DNA of 32,857 nt from an uncultured Blautia sp. (GCA_900547685.1 URHS01000025.1:1-32857); one strand, 5' to 3'; shown: positions 9,383 through 17,532, counted from the stretch's first letter. A program made the numbers and translations. The notes: generated by a model not told the origin, from the letters alone.

Positions 9383-9424
9383 TGGCTTGCCGGTATAATC
9401 TGCCGTGTATACGGCAACAAGCCA
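9383..9424. repeat. 42-base imperfect palindrome between uvrA promoters
   Basis: Outer arms TGGCTTG (9383-9389) and CAAGCCA (9418-9424) are perfect complements, with an inner TGCCGT/ACGGCA pair (9401-9406 and 9411-9416) and further partial pairing. It would fold as a hairpin in RNA from the distal promoter. There is no T-tract, so it is not an ordinary terminator. Confidence 0.55.
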
Positions 9425-9439
9425 ATCTTATTGACTTGG

Positions 9440-9487
9440 TTTGCACTTTGTGCAAACATTATACCATATCGCCTTTATTCTTTGCAA
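9440..9487 (-). promoter_or_regulatory. uvrA distal promoter P2 with identical operator
   Basis: Minus-strand TTGCAA (9482-9487), 18-base spacer, TGG-TATAAT (TATAAT at 9458-9463), then the palindrome TTTGCAC-AAA-GTGCAAA (9440-9456) at the start point. Bases 9440-9466 are identical to 9308-9334, 132 bases away. Confidence 0.7.
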
Positions 9488-9497
9488 ACATTTGTTC
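9486..9497 (-). promoter_or_regulatory. LexA (SOS) box-like site
   Basis: Reads GAAC-AAAT-GTTT on the minus strand, against the Gram-positive LexA core GAAC-N4-GTTC (one mismatch). It abuts the -35 of the distal uvrA promoter. uvrA is a classic LexA target. Confidence 0.5.
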
Positions 9498-9523
9498 TAT
9501 TTTCTTAAACAGGCACAACGCAG

Positions 9524-9553
9524 AAAACTGCCGGCATCTTAAACGCCGACAGT
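9524..9553 (-). terminator. Terminator at the end of the CBS-protein gene
   Basis: Minus-strand stem ACTGTCGGC / GCCGGCAGT (9545-9553 with 9527-9535, one G-T pair), nine-base loop containing the stop codon, followed by TTTTC. The stem begins inside the last codons; the T-run is short. Confidence 0.6.
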
Positions 9554-9976
9554 TTCTTTCTCTTTCGTATCTTCTCTTTTACATGAGGAGCAAATATATT
9601 GCATGATATCTCGTCTGGTAACAATCCCAATAAAATTTTTCTGATCATCTACCACCGGAACAAAATTCTGCCTCATTGCTTTATCAAGCAAATCCTCCAT
9701 ATCTGAATCCACACGTATTGGTTTATAATCTGTTCTTCTTTCAAATGAAGTAATCGGAACTTCCTCTGCACCTTTTAAATTTAAATCAGCCCTGTTCTTT
9801 AATCCCCATAACAGGTCACCTTCTGTAATCGTACCTGTATATTTTCCCCGTTCATTAATAATCGGAATACATGAATATTTATGATATTCCATTTTTTCCA
9901 ATACTTGTCTAAGACTAAAAGTATCGTAAATATATGCAACGTCTACTTTGGGGGTAAGAAAAAACAAAATATTCAT
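9539..9976 (-). CDS. Two-CBS-domain protein (possible c-di-AMP/adenylate sensor)
   Basis: 145-residue soluble protein made almost only of a tandem CBS pair: CBS1 about residues 14-65 (SLRQVLEKMEYHKYSCIPIINE) and CBS2 about 80-135 (DLLDKAMRQNFVPVVDD, FIGIVTRRDIMQYI). CBS pairs bind adenosine nucleotides. Size and layout match small stand-alone proteins such as DarB/YkuL (CbpB), which bind c-di-AMP and control (p)ppGpp synthesis or pyruvate carboxylase. Whether this one does so cannot be told from sequence; the presence of cdaA nearby is only weakly supportive. ATG start with GGGGAGG at seven-base spacing. It stands alone between hemW and uvrA, with its own terminator. The Cys-containing tail CSSCKRED is not part of the CBS fold. 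Confidence 0.85.
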   Translation of the reverse strand: MNILFFLTPKVDVAYIYDTFSLRQVLEKMEYHKYSCIPIINERGKYTGTITEGDLLWGLKNRADLNLKGAEEVPITSFERRTDYKPIRVDSDMEDLLDKAMRQNFVPVVDDQKNFIGIVTRRDIMQYICSSCKREDTKEKETVGV

Positions 9977-10075
9977 ACAATTCCTCCCCTGTTTTTTCTG
10001 TTCTTATTCTGCCACAGAAAAGCACAGAAATCCAGAACAAAAGAATTAAACTTTATTAAAATTCCATAAACTTAT

Positions 10076-11221
10076 TTACAAATCAAACAAAAACTCTGAC
10101 AAAACTATATTGCTTAAAAGAGTTCCTTCTTCTGAAAGGAAAATTCTGTCCTTATGTTCCAGCAACATACCATTTTCCAAACATTTATGTAAAGCTTTTT
10201 CATAAACCATATCCATCTCTCTGCCAAAAGTACGTCTAAATTCCTTTTTAGAAACGCCTCTTGTTTTACGAAGTCCCAAAAACATAAATTCTTCCATCTG
10301 ACGTGGTTCTTCCAAAAATTGAACATCTTCCCGCATGGTCTTCGGCTGAGTACAATGCGCTAAGTATGTTTTCATATCTTTTGTATTGCTCATACGAATA
10401 TTCCGCACCATAGACGCAGCCCCTAAGCCCAAGCCTAAATAGTCCCCACGTTCCCAGTATTTCAGATTATGCCTGGATTCCTTACCCGATTTTGTATAAT
10501 TAGAAATTTCATACTGCTCATAGCCGGCTTCTTTTAAAAATTTACCTGTCCAAAGATAAATTTCTCTGCTTGTCTCCTCATCCGGCAAAAGTTCTGGATG
10601 CTCTGCATACCTTTCATAAAAAGGTGTACCCTCTTCAATAATGAGCTGATATACAGAAATATGCTCCGGATTTTGCGCTGCCGCTGTTTCCAGTTCTTTC
10701 TTCCATTCCTGTAAATTCTGCCCCGGTATAGAAGAAATTAAATCCAGACTGATATTGTCAAATCCAACTTTTCTCGCCAGTTCATAACTTTCCACAAAAT
10801 CCCGGTAGGTATGAATCCTGCCTAAAAGTCTAAGCTTTTCATCATTTACTGACTGCAGCCCCATACTCAAACGGTTAATTCCATTTTCCTTATAACACTG
10901 TAATTTTTTTTCATCTACGGTTCCCGGATTTACCTCTATAGTAATCTCCGGTCTTTTCTCTAATTCAAACACTTCATAAATTTTCTGAAGAATACGCTCC
11001 ATCTGCTCCGGTAAAAGAACAGATGGTGTACCTCCCCCAATAAATACAGTTGATACACGATATCCTTTTGCAAATTCCCTGTAACTTTCAATCTCCAAAA
11101 GCAGTGCTTTGACATACTGCTCCCGTTCTTCCTCTCCCGTACTCCAGGAAAGGAAATCACAATATTCACACTTTCTTACACAAAAAGGAATATGAATATA
11201 AAGTCCCAAATCTTTTTTCAT
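10076..11221 (-). CDS. hemW: Radical SAM heme chaperone HemW
   Basis: 381 residues, typical of HemW (often annotated as oxygen-independent coproporphyrinogen III oxidase). The radical-SAM cluster motif CVRKCEYC lies at about 14-21, followed by the SAM-binding FIGGGTPS. The HNxxYW motif that marks HemW (here HNLKYW, about residue 250) is present, as is a HemN_C domain at the end. HemW binds heme and delivers it to respiratory proteins; it is not expected to act in porphyrin synthesis. It lies 20 bases after lepA, an arrangement conserved across Firmicutes, so lepA-hemW is one transcript. Confidence 0.93.
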   Translation of the reverse strand: MKKDLGLYIHIPFCVRKCEYCDFLSWSTGEEEREQYVKALLLEIESYREFAKGYRVSTVFIGGGTPSVLLPEQMERILQKIYEVFELEKRPEITIEVNPGTVDEKKLQCYKENGINRLSMGLQSVNDEKLRLLGRIHTYRDFVESYELARKVGFDNISLDLISSIPGQNLQEWKKELETAAAQNPEHISVYQLIIEEGTPFYERYAEHPELLPDEETSREIYLWTGKFLKEAGYEQYEISNYTKSGKESRHNLKYWERGDYLGLGLGAASMVRNIRMSNTKDMKTYLAHCTQPKTMREDVQFLEEPRQMEEFMFLGLRKTRGVSKKEFRRTFGREMDMVYEKALHKCLENGMLLEHKDRIFLSEEGTLLSNIVLSEFLFDL

Positions 11222-11241
11222 ACAATACCTTCCCCAATCTC

Positions 11242-13056
11242 TTATTTATCATCTAATTTTAATACACTCATAAACGCTTTCTGTGGAATTTCTACATTTC
11301 CAATCTGACGCATACGTTTCTTACCTTCCTTCTGTTTTTCCAGAAGTTTTCTCTTACGGGAAATATCACCGCCGTAACATTTCGCCAATACATCTTTACG
11401 CATTGCTTTTACGGTTTCTCTGGCAATAATTTTACTTCCCACTGCTGCCTGAATCGGAATTTCAAAAAGCTGTCTTGGAATTTCTTCCTTGAGTTTTTCA
11501 CACATTTTACGTCCTCTCTCGTAAGCAGAACCTGCAAATACAATAAAAGACAATGCATCTACTTCTTCTTTATTTACCAAAATATCCAGTTTTACCAAAT
11601 CACTCTGCTCGTATCCCAACATCTCATAGTCAAAAGAAGCATAACCTCTGGAACGTGATTTTAAAGCATCAAAGAAATCATAAATAATTTCATTCAACGG
11701 CAGATGGTAATGAAGGAGAGCACGAGTAGTTTCCATATATTCCATACCCTGATACTGGCCTCTTCGCTCCTGACACAAGTCCATAATCGGTCCGATAAAC
11801 TCTGTAGTCACCATAATTTCTGCCTTTACCATAGGTTCTTCCATATAGTCAATCTCTGACGGATCCGGAAGATTTGACGGATTGGTAAGATCAATAACTT
11901 CTCCATTTGTTTTATGCACTTTATACACAACTCCCGGAGCTGTTGTAACAAGATCCAGATTATACTCTCTTTCCAGCCTTTCCTGAATAATTTCTAAATG
12001 CAACAATCCTAAAAATCCACAACGGAACCCAAATCCAAGGGCAATCGATGTCTCCGGCTCAAAAAACAGAGAGGCATCATTCAACTGTAATTTTTCCAAA
12101 GCATCTCTCAGATCCTGATACTTTGCACCGTCTGCAGGATAAACCCCGCAGAACACCATAGGATTTACTTTCTTATAACCCGGTAACGGCTTTCCACATG
12201 GTCTTTCCTCATCTGTAATCGTATCACCTACACGGGTATCCTTCACATTTTTAATACTGGCAGTTACATATCCTACCATTCCTGCCGAAAGTTCTTCACA
12301 CGGAATAAACTGTCCTGCTCCAAAGTATCCAACTTCCACAACTTCTTCTACAGCACCTGTTGCCATCATGCGGATTTTTGTTCCTTTGCGAACGGTTCCT
12401 TCCTTAATACGGCAGAATACAATAACCCCTTTGTATGGGTCATAAATAGAATCAAAAATCAATGCCTGTAAAGGATTGTCAGGACTTCCCGAAGGCGCCG
12501 GAATTTTCTCCACAATCTGTTCCAGAACATCTTCAATATTCAATCCTGTTTTAGCGGAAATCAAAGGTGCATCCTGAGCTTCTATTCCGATTACATCCTC
12601 GATTTCATTGATGACTCTTTCCGGTTCTGCACTTGGCAAATCGATTTTATTAATAACAGGAAATACGTCCAAATCATGATCTAATGCCAGATATACATTC
12701 GCCAGTGTCTGAGCTTCTATTCCCTGAGCGGCATCCACTACCAAAATTGCCCCATCACAAGCAGCCAGACTTCTTGATACTTCATAATTAAAGTCCACGT
12801 GTCCCGGCGTATCTATTAAATTAAAAATATATTCCTCTCCGTCCTTTGCATGGTATACAATACGGACAGCCTGAGATTTTATAGTAATTCCTCTTTCTCT
12901 CTCCAAATCCATATTATCTAAGACCTGTGCCTGCATCTCCCTATCCGTAAGCAGTCCGGTTTTCTCAATAATGCGGTCTGCTAATGTAGATTTACCATGG
13001 TCAATATGTGCGATAATACAAAAATTGCGAATTTTACTCTGTTCGATTGACGGCAT
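11242..13056 (-). CDS. lepA: Elongation factor 4 (LepA), ribosomal GTPase
   Basis: Translational GTPase that binds the ribosome and affects back-translocation/30S biogenesis. 604 residues from ATG 13056, the family standard. G1 is AHIDHGKST (16-24), followed by RERGITIKSQA, DTPGHVDF and NKIDLPSA, then EF-G-like domains and the LepA-specific C-terminal domain (AKCYGGDISRKRKLLEKQKEGKKRM). The frame opens at 13083, but GGAGG sits seven bases before the ATG at 13056 and MPSIEQSKIRNFCIIAHIDH is the normal N-terminus. It is transcribed with hemW. In B. subtilis it follows spoIIP closely; here two extra genes intervene. Confidence 0.96.
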   Translation of the reverse strand: MPSIEQSKIRNFCIIAHIDHGKSTLADRIIEKTGLLTDREMQAQVLDNMDLERERGITIKSQAVRIVYHAKDGEEYIFNLIDTPGHVDFNYEVSRSLAACDGAILVVDAAQGIEAQTLANVYLALDHDLDVFPVINKIDLPSAEPERVINEIEDVIGIEAQDAPLISAKTGLNIEDVLEQIVEKIPAPSGSPDNPLQALIFDSIYDPYKGVIVFCRIKEGTVRKGTKIRMMATGAVEEVVEVGYFGAGQFIPCEELSAGMVGYVTASIKNVKDTRVGDTITDEERPCGKPLPGYKKVNPMVFCGVYPADGAKYQDLRDALEKLQLNDASLFFEPETSIALGFGFRCGFLGLLHLEIIQERLEREYNLDLVTTAPGVVYKVHKTNGEVIDLTNPSNLPDPSEIDYMEEPMVKAEIMVTTEFIGPIMDLCQERRGQYQGMEYMETTRALLHYHLPLNEIIYDFFDALKSRSRGYASFDYEMLGYEQSDLVKLDILVNKEEVDALSFIVFAGSAYERGRKMCEKLKEEIPRQLFEIPIQAAVGSKIIARETVKAMRKDVLAKCYGGDISRKRKLLEKQKEGKKRMRQIGNVEIPQKAFMSVLKLDDK

Positions 13057-13110
13057 ATAATTTCCTCCATAGTTTTCCTTCATGCTAACATACTAAACAT
13101 ATAAGTAGGC

Positions 13111-13125
13111 ATACTTAATAAGTAT
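13111..13125. promoter_or_regulatory. Small palindrome upstream of lepA
   Basis: ATACTTA-A-TAAGTAT, a perfect 7-base inverted repeat in the short gap between the 160-residue protein gene and lepA. On the minus strand another CTTAT-type half lies about ten bases on. It may be an operator or simply AT-rich sequence; no clear -10/-35 pair was found for lepA. Confidence 0.3.
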
Positions 13126-13126
13126 A

Positions 13127-13609
13127 TCATGGCATTCTAAAATTAAGCAAGATTTTTTCTAATCTATTTATTTTATTTCGCTTTTCTTTCGACAAACAAA
13201 AAATAAATCCTGCTACCGGAATATAATATACTTCTCCGCTCTTTAGTTTTACCACAAATACTTGTGTAAATTTTAAAAAAGTAAATAAAGAAAAAATTAC
13301 AAATATACCTAAAAATACTTCTTTTGAAAACAGCGACAAACCAATTTGTTTTTCCCAAAACAATCCTGCCCCAATCCCTACTAACATTATAAAATAGAAT
13401 AATATATCGACAAAATTTATAAAAAACTTATATTCTCTTTTACACGTTTCAATTTCACCTTTGTTAAAGATAAAATCCTTCATCTTATTTTTATATACAA
13501 AACAATCGTAATTTTTATAATTTACATATACGATTTCCGGTTCAATACAAACATCTACTTTCATTGTCACCGAAGGCGTTTTATGTATCCAAAATCCCAT
13601 AGTATCCAA
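13127..13609 (-). CDS. Small membrane protein, function unknown
   Basis: 160 residues. A polar N-terminal part of about 60 residues (YVNYKNYDCFVYKNKMKDFIFN) is followed by two membrane helices (about 64-84 and 92-112) and a basic C-terminal region. No family recognised; the layout could fit a small membrane partner or immunity-type protein, but nothing proves it. The start is TTG at 13609, chosen because AGGAG lies eight bases upstream; the in-frame ATG at 13600 would be 17 bases away. TATAAT-like sequence lies about 15 bases before the ribosome site and a terminator separates it from the large surface-protein gene, so it is probably its own transcript. It lies in the spoIIP-lepA interval, where most relatives have no such gene. 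Confidence 0.7.
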   Translation of the reverse strand: MDTMGFWIHKTPSVTMKVDVCIEPEIVYVNYKNYDCFVYKNKMKDFIFNKGEIETCKREYKFFINFVDILFYFIMLVGIGAGLFWEKQIGLSLFSKEVFLGIFVIFSLFTFLKFTQVFVVKLKSGEVYYIPVAGFIFCLSKEKRNKINRLEKILLNFRMP

Positions 13610-13663
13610 GTCTTCATCTCCTTATTTATTATATATTATACGTCTATACAACTGAGAAATCTC

Positions 13664-13694
13664 AAAAAAGCAGATTGACAAGCAACCTGCTTTT
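13664..13694 (-). terminator. Terminator after the large VWA protein gene
   Basis: Minus-strand stem AAAAGCAG / CTGCTTTT (13687-13694 with 13666-13673), 13-base loop, followed by further Ts (TTTTTTG). Begins 25 bases after the stop at 13719. Confidence 0.75.
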
Positions 13695-13718
13695 CGAGCG
13701 AATGATACAAGAAGTGAA

Positions 13719-16700
13719 TTAAATTTTTCTAAGTCCCTCGAATTTAACCAAATAAATTGGAAGTAAACTCTGTAAATAATTTATATTGGCGTTTGTATCT
13801 TCTTCCTTATACATAAAATATTTAAAAATCCACCTTGTAAGCCACGTATTTTCATTGACAGCATCCTGCATTTGTTTTTCAGCTTCTAAACGAGCATAGA
13901 TTAAATTAATAAATTTTGTCAGTTGTTCTTCTGCTGTATGATAAGTTCCATACTCACCGCAAATTACATTCGCTGTTGTTGCAATACAATTAAGTTTAAG
14001 ACATTCTTTTGATACTCCACTTAAATTAAAGCAGAAATCTAAAACTCCTACTATTAATTCTGCATATTTTACATAAGGTACAAATCCTACTAGAAAATGT
14101 GCAACTTTACCAAATGCAGAGGCAGTAATCCGCTCCTGATATCCCAGTTTTTCCCACACAACTGTCGCACTGTTTTCAAGATCCTCTTGCAAAACATTTC
14201 GAATGTCCACTGCTGCTGCCTTCAAGTCATCATCTGCATCACTGTTTATAATTGCATTATAAATATAGATATTTTCTTTCATTACTTCAAGCTGACTGAC
14301 AAACTTCATATACCCATCAAATGTTTCTTTCGCACTGGATATCACATCTACAACTAAAAATACTGTACTTATTCCGTTCATAACTTTTCCGACTTTATCT
14401 AACTTAACGGAAAGTTTTAAGTCTGCTTTAAAATCACTTATTTCCTGTACTGCATTTTGATATTGTTTATACAAATCATCAACATATTTATAGAAATCAT
14501 CTTTCGTTTCAAATCCGCTACTACTTGCCTTCAAACGCATTCGGTCAAGCTCTAATGCCTTTTTTTGCAAGTCTGCCAAGACTTCTGCACTGTCTTTAGG
14601 AATATTCAGAATTTCTCCATAAATATCCGCATAGGCACCAATTAAATTAACCACTTGATTTGAGAAACCATACGCCAAATCTAACGCTGCCGCATCATTT
14701 TTTTCATCAACAGTTCCTTTTTGAAGCAAATCAAAATAATTGGAGAATTGTTCTTTATACAACATAGAATGGTCATAATCTGTTCCGAATATATGTGTTC
14801 CTATCCAAATAGAGCCTTTTTCCAATGCTCCCAGTACTTCAGAATCGTAAAATTCTTTATACTTATTTGATACATACAGTGAGGAATTTTTTATATCTGC
14901 TAAATGCTTATTATCTATCTCCACATCTTCTTTCATAGGATCGGTGTGATATTTTTTCACTTCTTCATAATCCGTATGTTCGTCATTATCAGAATTAACA
15001 AACAAAGGTGATGATTTCATATATGCATATACTTTTTTTCCGTCACTTGATAGTTTTACTTCTAATTCTTCTCCATTTAAAAGTCCGTCACCATCATAGT
15101 CTGCATTTGCCTGAATTTCTTCATAACTTGCAATTCCAAACACTCTGCTTCCTGAACCAATTCTTAACTTTCCATCCACCAATAATTTTGTATAATAATC
15201 AGAAATACCATCATTATTCGAGTCTGTTACATAATCTATGGTTTCTCCTGCAGTTGATTCATAAATACCCAAAAGTTCATCTGCATCCGATGCAAAATAA
15301 TACTTTCCTCCGGTATCATTAGCAATCCTTTGCAGAAGACTTTCATCTACACCACTTCCAAGTCCAATCGTATAAATCTGGATATCATTTTCAACAGCAC
15401 TTTCAGAACAAGAATTATTATAATATCCTTCACCATCTGTCAGCAAAATAATAAATTTATATTTTGAAGCTGAAATATCATCACTTGTCAAAATATTAAT
15501 TCCTGTTGAAACAGGCTCGGCTAAATCTGTACCGCCTGAACTATCCACATTATCAATTGCTGCTTTTATCTGTTCTTTATCATTTGTCAAAGCACAAGTT
15601 ACAGAAGCGTAATTGTCAAAGTCAATAATAGCGGCTCTGTCGTTTTCTCCAAGTTTATCTGCAAATAGCTTGGCTGCTTCCTTTCTTAGCCCCTCCCTAT
15701 CATTGCTTCCCATACTTCCTGAAGAATCGATTGCTAAAACAACATCTAATCCTTTCTTCTGATCTTCTCCTGTGTATTCCGGAGGTTTTATTTCTGACAT
15801 CCATATCTCATCAAAACTTGTTTTATTCAACAGTACATAAGTTGAAAAATGCTCTAATACAGCAGTTGCAACATTACCTGATACTTCTGTTGGTAATTCT
15901 TCTAATTCTTTTGTTTGCTCATTAAAATAATAAATTACCGGATTGAACCCTTCAAGAGCAAGTAAACTTTCATCAAATGTCATGGATAGTTTTGCTGTTT
16001 CAAATGTTCCTTCCATTTTAAAATCATACGCTTCTCCAATATAACCCGGAGTTGTATTATTCAAATAATGGTTAGAAACTGTAGTCACTTCTAATGACTT
16101 CAATGCTTTTCTTGGTGCTTTAATATCCAAATCCACCTCAATATCTGCCCCATAGATAGAAAGAGCTTCATTATCAAAGGATTTCTCTATCACTTCATCA
16201 GGATTTTCAGCAACAAGAGGGTTTGTTCCATTATGATATTCATCATAATCACTCTCACCATCTCCATCCGTGTCTGCTTTTAATGGATCAGTTCCAATTT
16301 CTTTTTCAAGACTGTCCTCTAGTCCTTCATAATCAGAATCCTTTGTAATCGGATTTAAACCGCTATTTACTTCCTCTTTATTTGAAATTCCATCTCCGTC
16401 TAAATCTTCATCTCCATCATTTGTTCCATCTTTATCGCTGTCACTCTCTAAAGGATTTGTACCAAAAATATTGGTTTCTTTATCATCTGTTAATCCATCT
16501 CCATCCGTATCTGCCTTCTCTTTATCTGTTCCATAAAAATCTTCTTCAGCATCTGTTAATCCATCTCCATCCGTATCTGTATTGTCTGATGTATTAACCC
16601 AGCATGCATAAATTGTAATAGAACTATTAATTTCCTGTGAAAAATCGAACTCTTTACTACATTCTTTATCTGCATACCAACCTGCAAATCCGAATCCCTC

Positions 16701-17462
16701 TTTTGTTGGAATATCTGGAAAAACAACATGTCCGCCTTTCTTTACATTCTGACTTGCAATTTCACTTCCACCATTTGTTTCAAATATTACTGTATATGTA
16801 GATTGATCATTTTCTAAATTTTGATAACCGACTACTGCTTTCAGGCTTATTTCTTTTCCTCCAACCTGAACAACTTCTTCTATTTCGATTTTTTTCACCT
16901 CAGCTTCTGCAGCGTATGTTTCTGTTGTATGATATACACTGCTTGTCCCAACTATTGTGACACATAATAAAATCGATAATAATTTTTTTCCTTTCTTCTT
17001 TTTTATCAAAACTACAGCTATTGCACCAAAAGAAGCTATCGATAACATACTCCAAAATATAATATTATTGTCATCTCCTGTCTTTGTAGGTGATGCATTG
17101 TTAGGTTTTTTTTCTTTGTCAGTCCCTGCCTTTTTTTCTGCACTGTATGTAATTTTGAGTGTAAGTGTTTCTCCTGCTTTTAAAGTCTCTGCTTTTTTTA
17201 CAGTTTCTGTATCCTTTGCGAGTTTATATCCCTCTGGAACCATTCCTTCCAACGATACATTACTCACAGCAAAATCATTTGTATTTTTAATCGTCAACGT
17301 TGCAACAATTTCATCACCCTGACTATATTTTTCCTTATCGGATGTCAAAGTGATTTCTAATCCGTCCTGCACCTTTGTTGCCGCAAATACCGGAATATTT
17401 AAAATTCCAATACATAGCATTACAACAAGTAAAATCACGGATAGTTTCCTCTTTCTTTTCAT
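13719..17462 (-). CDS. Large secreted/surface protein: VWA, InlB-type repeat, TSP3-like Ca repeats
   Basis: 1247 residues. Signal peptide 1-28 (MKRKRKLSVILLVVMLC... VFAA). Residues 30-107 look like a beta-rich DUF11/CARDB-type domain (TLTIKNTNDFAVSNVSLEG). Residues 124-160 resemble a sortase sorting tail (SPTKTGDD, hydrophobic 133-153, KKKKGKK), but a second signal-like hydrophobic segment (161-178, then TYAAEAEV) follows at once. Then an InlB B-repeat (222-289), TSP3-like Asp-rich repeats (295-418, DTDGDGLTDxEE), a beta region, and a VWA domain (573-735) with intact MIDAS: DSSGSMG 579-585, T645, D676. Further Ca-type repeats lie near 747, 787 and 823. Residues 840-1247 are mostly helical with hydrophobic patches and match nothing I know. 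There is no C-terminal anchor. It is probably a calcium-dependent adhesin or binding protein; the substrate is unknown. It sits between spoIIP and lepA with its own terminator. Confidence 0.9.
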   Translation of the reverse strand: MKRKRKLSVILLVVMLCIGILNIPVFAATKVQDGLEITLTSDKEKYSQGDEIVATLTIKNTNDFAVSNVSLEGMVPEGYKLAKDTETVKKAETLKAGETLTLKITYSAEKKAGTDKEKKPNNASPTKTGDDNNIIFWSMLSIASFGAIAVVLIKKKKGKKLLSILLCVTIVGTSSVYHTTETYAAEAEVKKIEIEEVVQVGGKEISLKAVVGYQNLENDQSTYTVIFETNGGSEIASQNVKKGGHVVFPDIPTKEGFGFAGWYADKECSKEFDFSQEINSSITIYACWVNTSDNTDTDGDGLTDAEEDFYGTDKEKADTDGDGLTDDKETNIFGTNPLESDSDKDGTNDGDEDLDGDGISNKEEVNSGLNPITKDSDYEGLEDSLEKEIGTDPLKADTDGDGESDYDEYHNGTNPLVAENPDEVIEKSFDNEALSIYGADIEVDLDIKAPRKALKSLEVTTVSNHYLNNTTPGYIGEAYDFKMEGTFETAKLSMTFDESLLALEGFNPVIYYFNEQTKELEELPTEVSGNVATAVLEHFSTYVLLNKTSFDEIWMSEIKPPEYTGEDQKKGLDVVLAIDSSGSMGSNDREGLRKEAAKLFADKLGENDRAAIIDFDNYASVTCALTNDKEQIKAAIDNVDSSGGTDLAEPVSTGINILTSDDISASKYKFIILLTDGEGYYNNSCSESAVENDIQIYTIGLGSGVDESLLQRIANDTGGKYYFASDADELLGIYESTAGETIDYVTDSNNDGISDYYTKLLVDGKLRIGSGSRVFGIASYEEIQANADYDGDGLLNGEELEVKLSSDGKKVYAYMKSSPLFVNSDNDEHTDYEEVKKYHTDPMKEDVEIDNKHLADIKNSSLYVSNKYKEFYDSEVLGALEKGSIWIGTHIFGTDYDHSMLYKEQFSNYFDLLQKGTVDEKNDAAALDLAYGFSNQVVNLIGAYADIYGEILNIPKDSAEVLADLQKKALELDRMRLKASSSGFETKDDFYKYVDDLYKQYQNAVQEISDFKADLKLSVKLDKVGKVMNGISTVFLVVDVISSAKETFDGYMKFVSQLEVMKENIYIYNAIINSDADDDLKAAAVDIRNVLQEDLENSATVVWEKLGYQERITASAFGKVAHFLVGFVPYVKYAELIVGVLDFCFNLSGVSKECLKLNCIATTANVICGEYGTYHTAEEQLTKFINLIYARLEAEKQMQDAVNENTWLTRWIFKYFMYKEEDTNANINYLQSLLPIYLVKFEGLRKI
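16484..16579. repeat. Direct repeat encoding TSP3-like units
   Basis: A 30-base block is identical at 16484-16513 and 16550-16579, 66 bases (22 codons) apart. Both copies encode DTDGDGLTD units of the calcium-type repeat array; a diverged copy lies near 16256-16280. This is a coding repeat and a possible site of unit gain or loss. Confidence 0.8.
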
Positions 17463-17532
17463 AGCTTTCTCCTCCCTCTTTTGTTTTCTTTCATAATATC
17501 TATTAGTTTAGTATACTTTACCACACTACCGT

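Noticed and set aside
9391..9400. Plus-strand TATAAT between the uvrA promoters as an antisense promoter
   Set aside because: Only a weak -35 (TTTTCA) and no plus-strand gene; it is more simply part of the palindrome.
13057..13083. Nine extra residues on LepA from 13083
   Set aside because: GGAGG lies inside this stretch, seven bases before ATG 13056, which gives the standard N-terminus.
16484..16579. Spaced direct repeats as a CRISPR-like array
   Set aside because: The repeats are in frame, 22 codons apart, and encode calcium-type repeat units of one protein.
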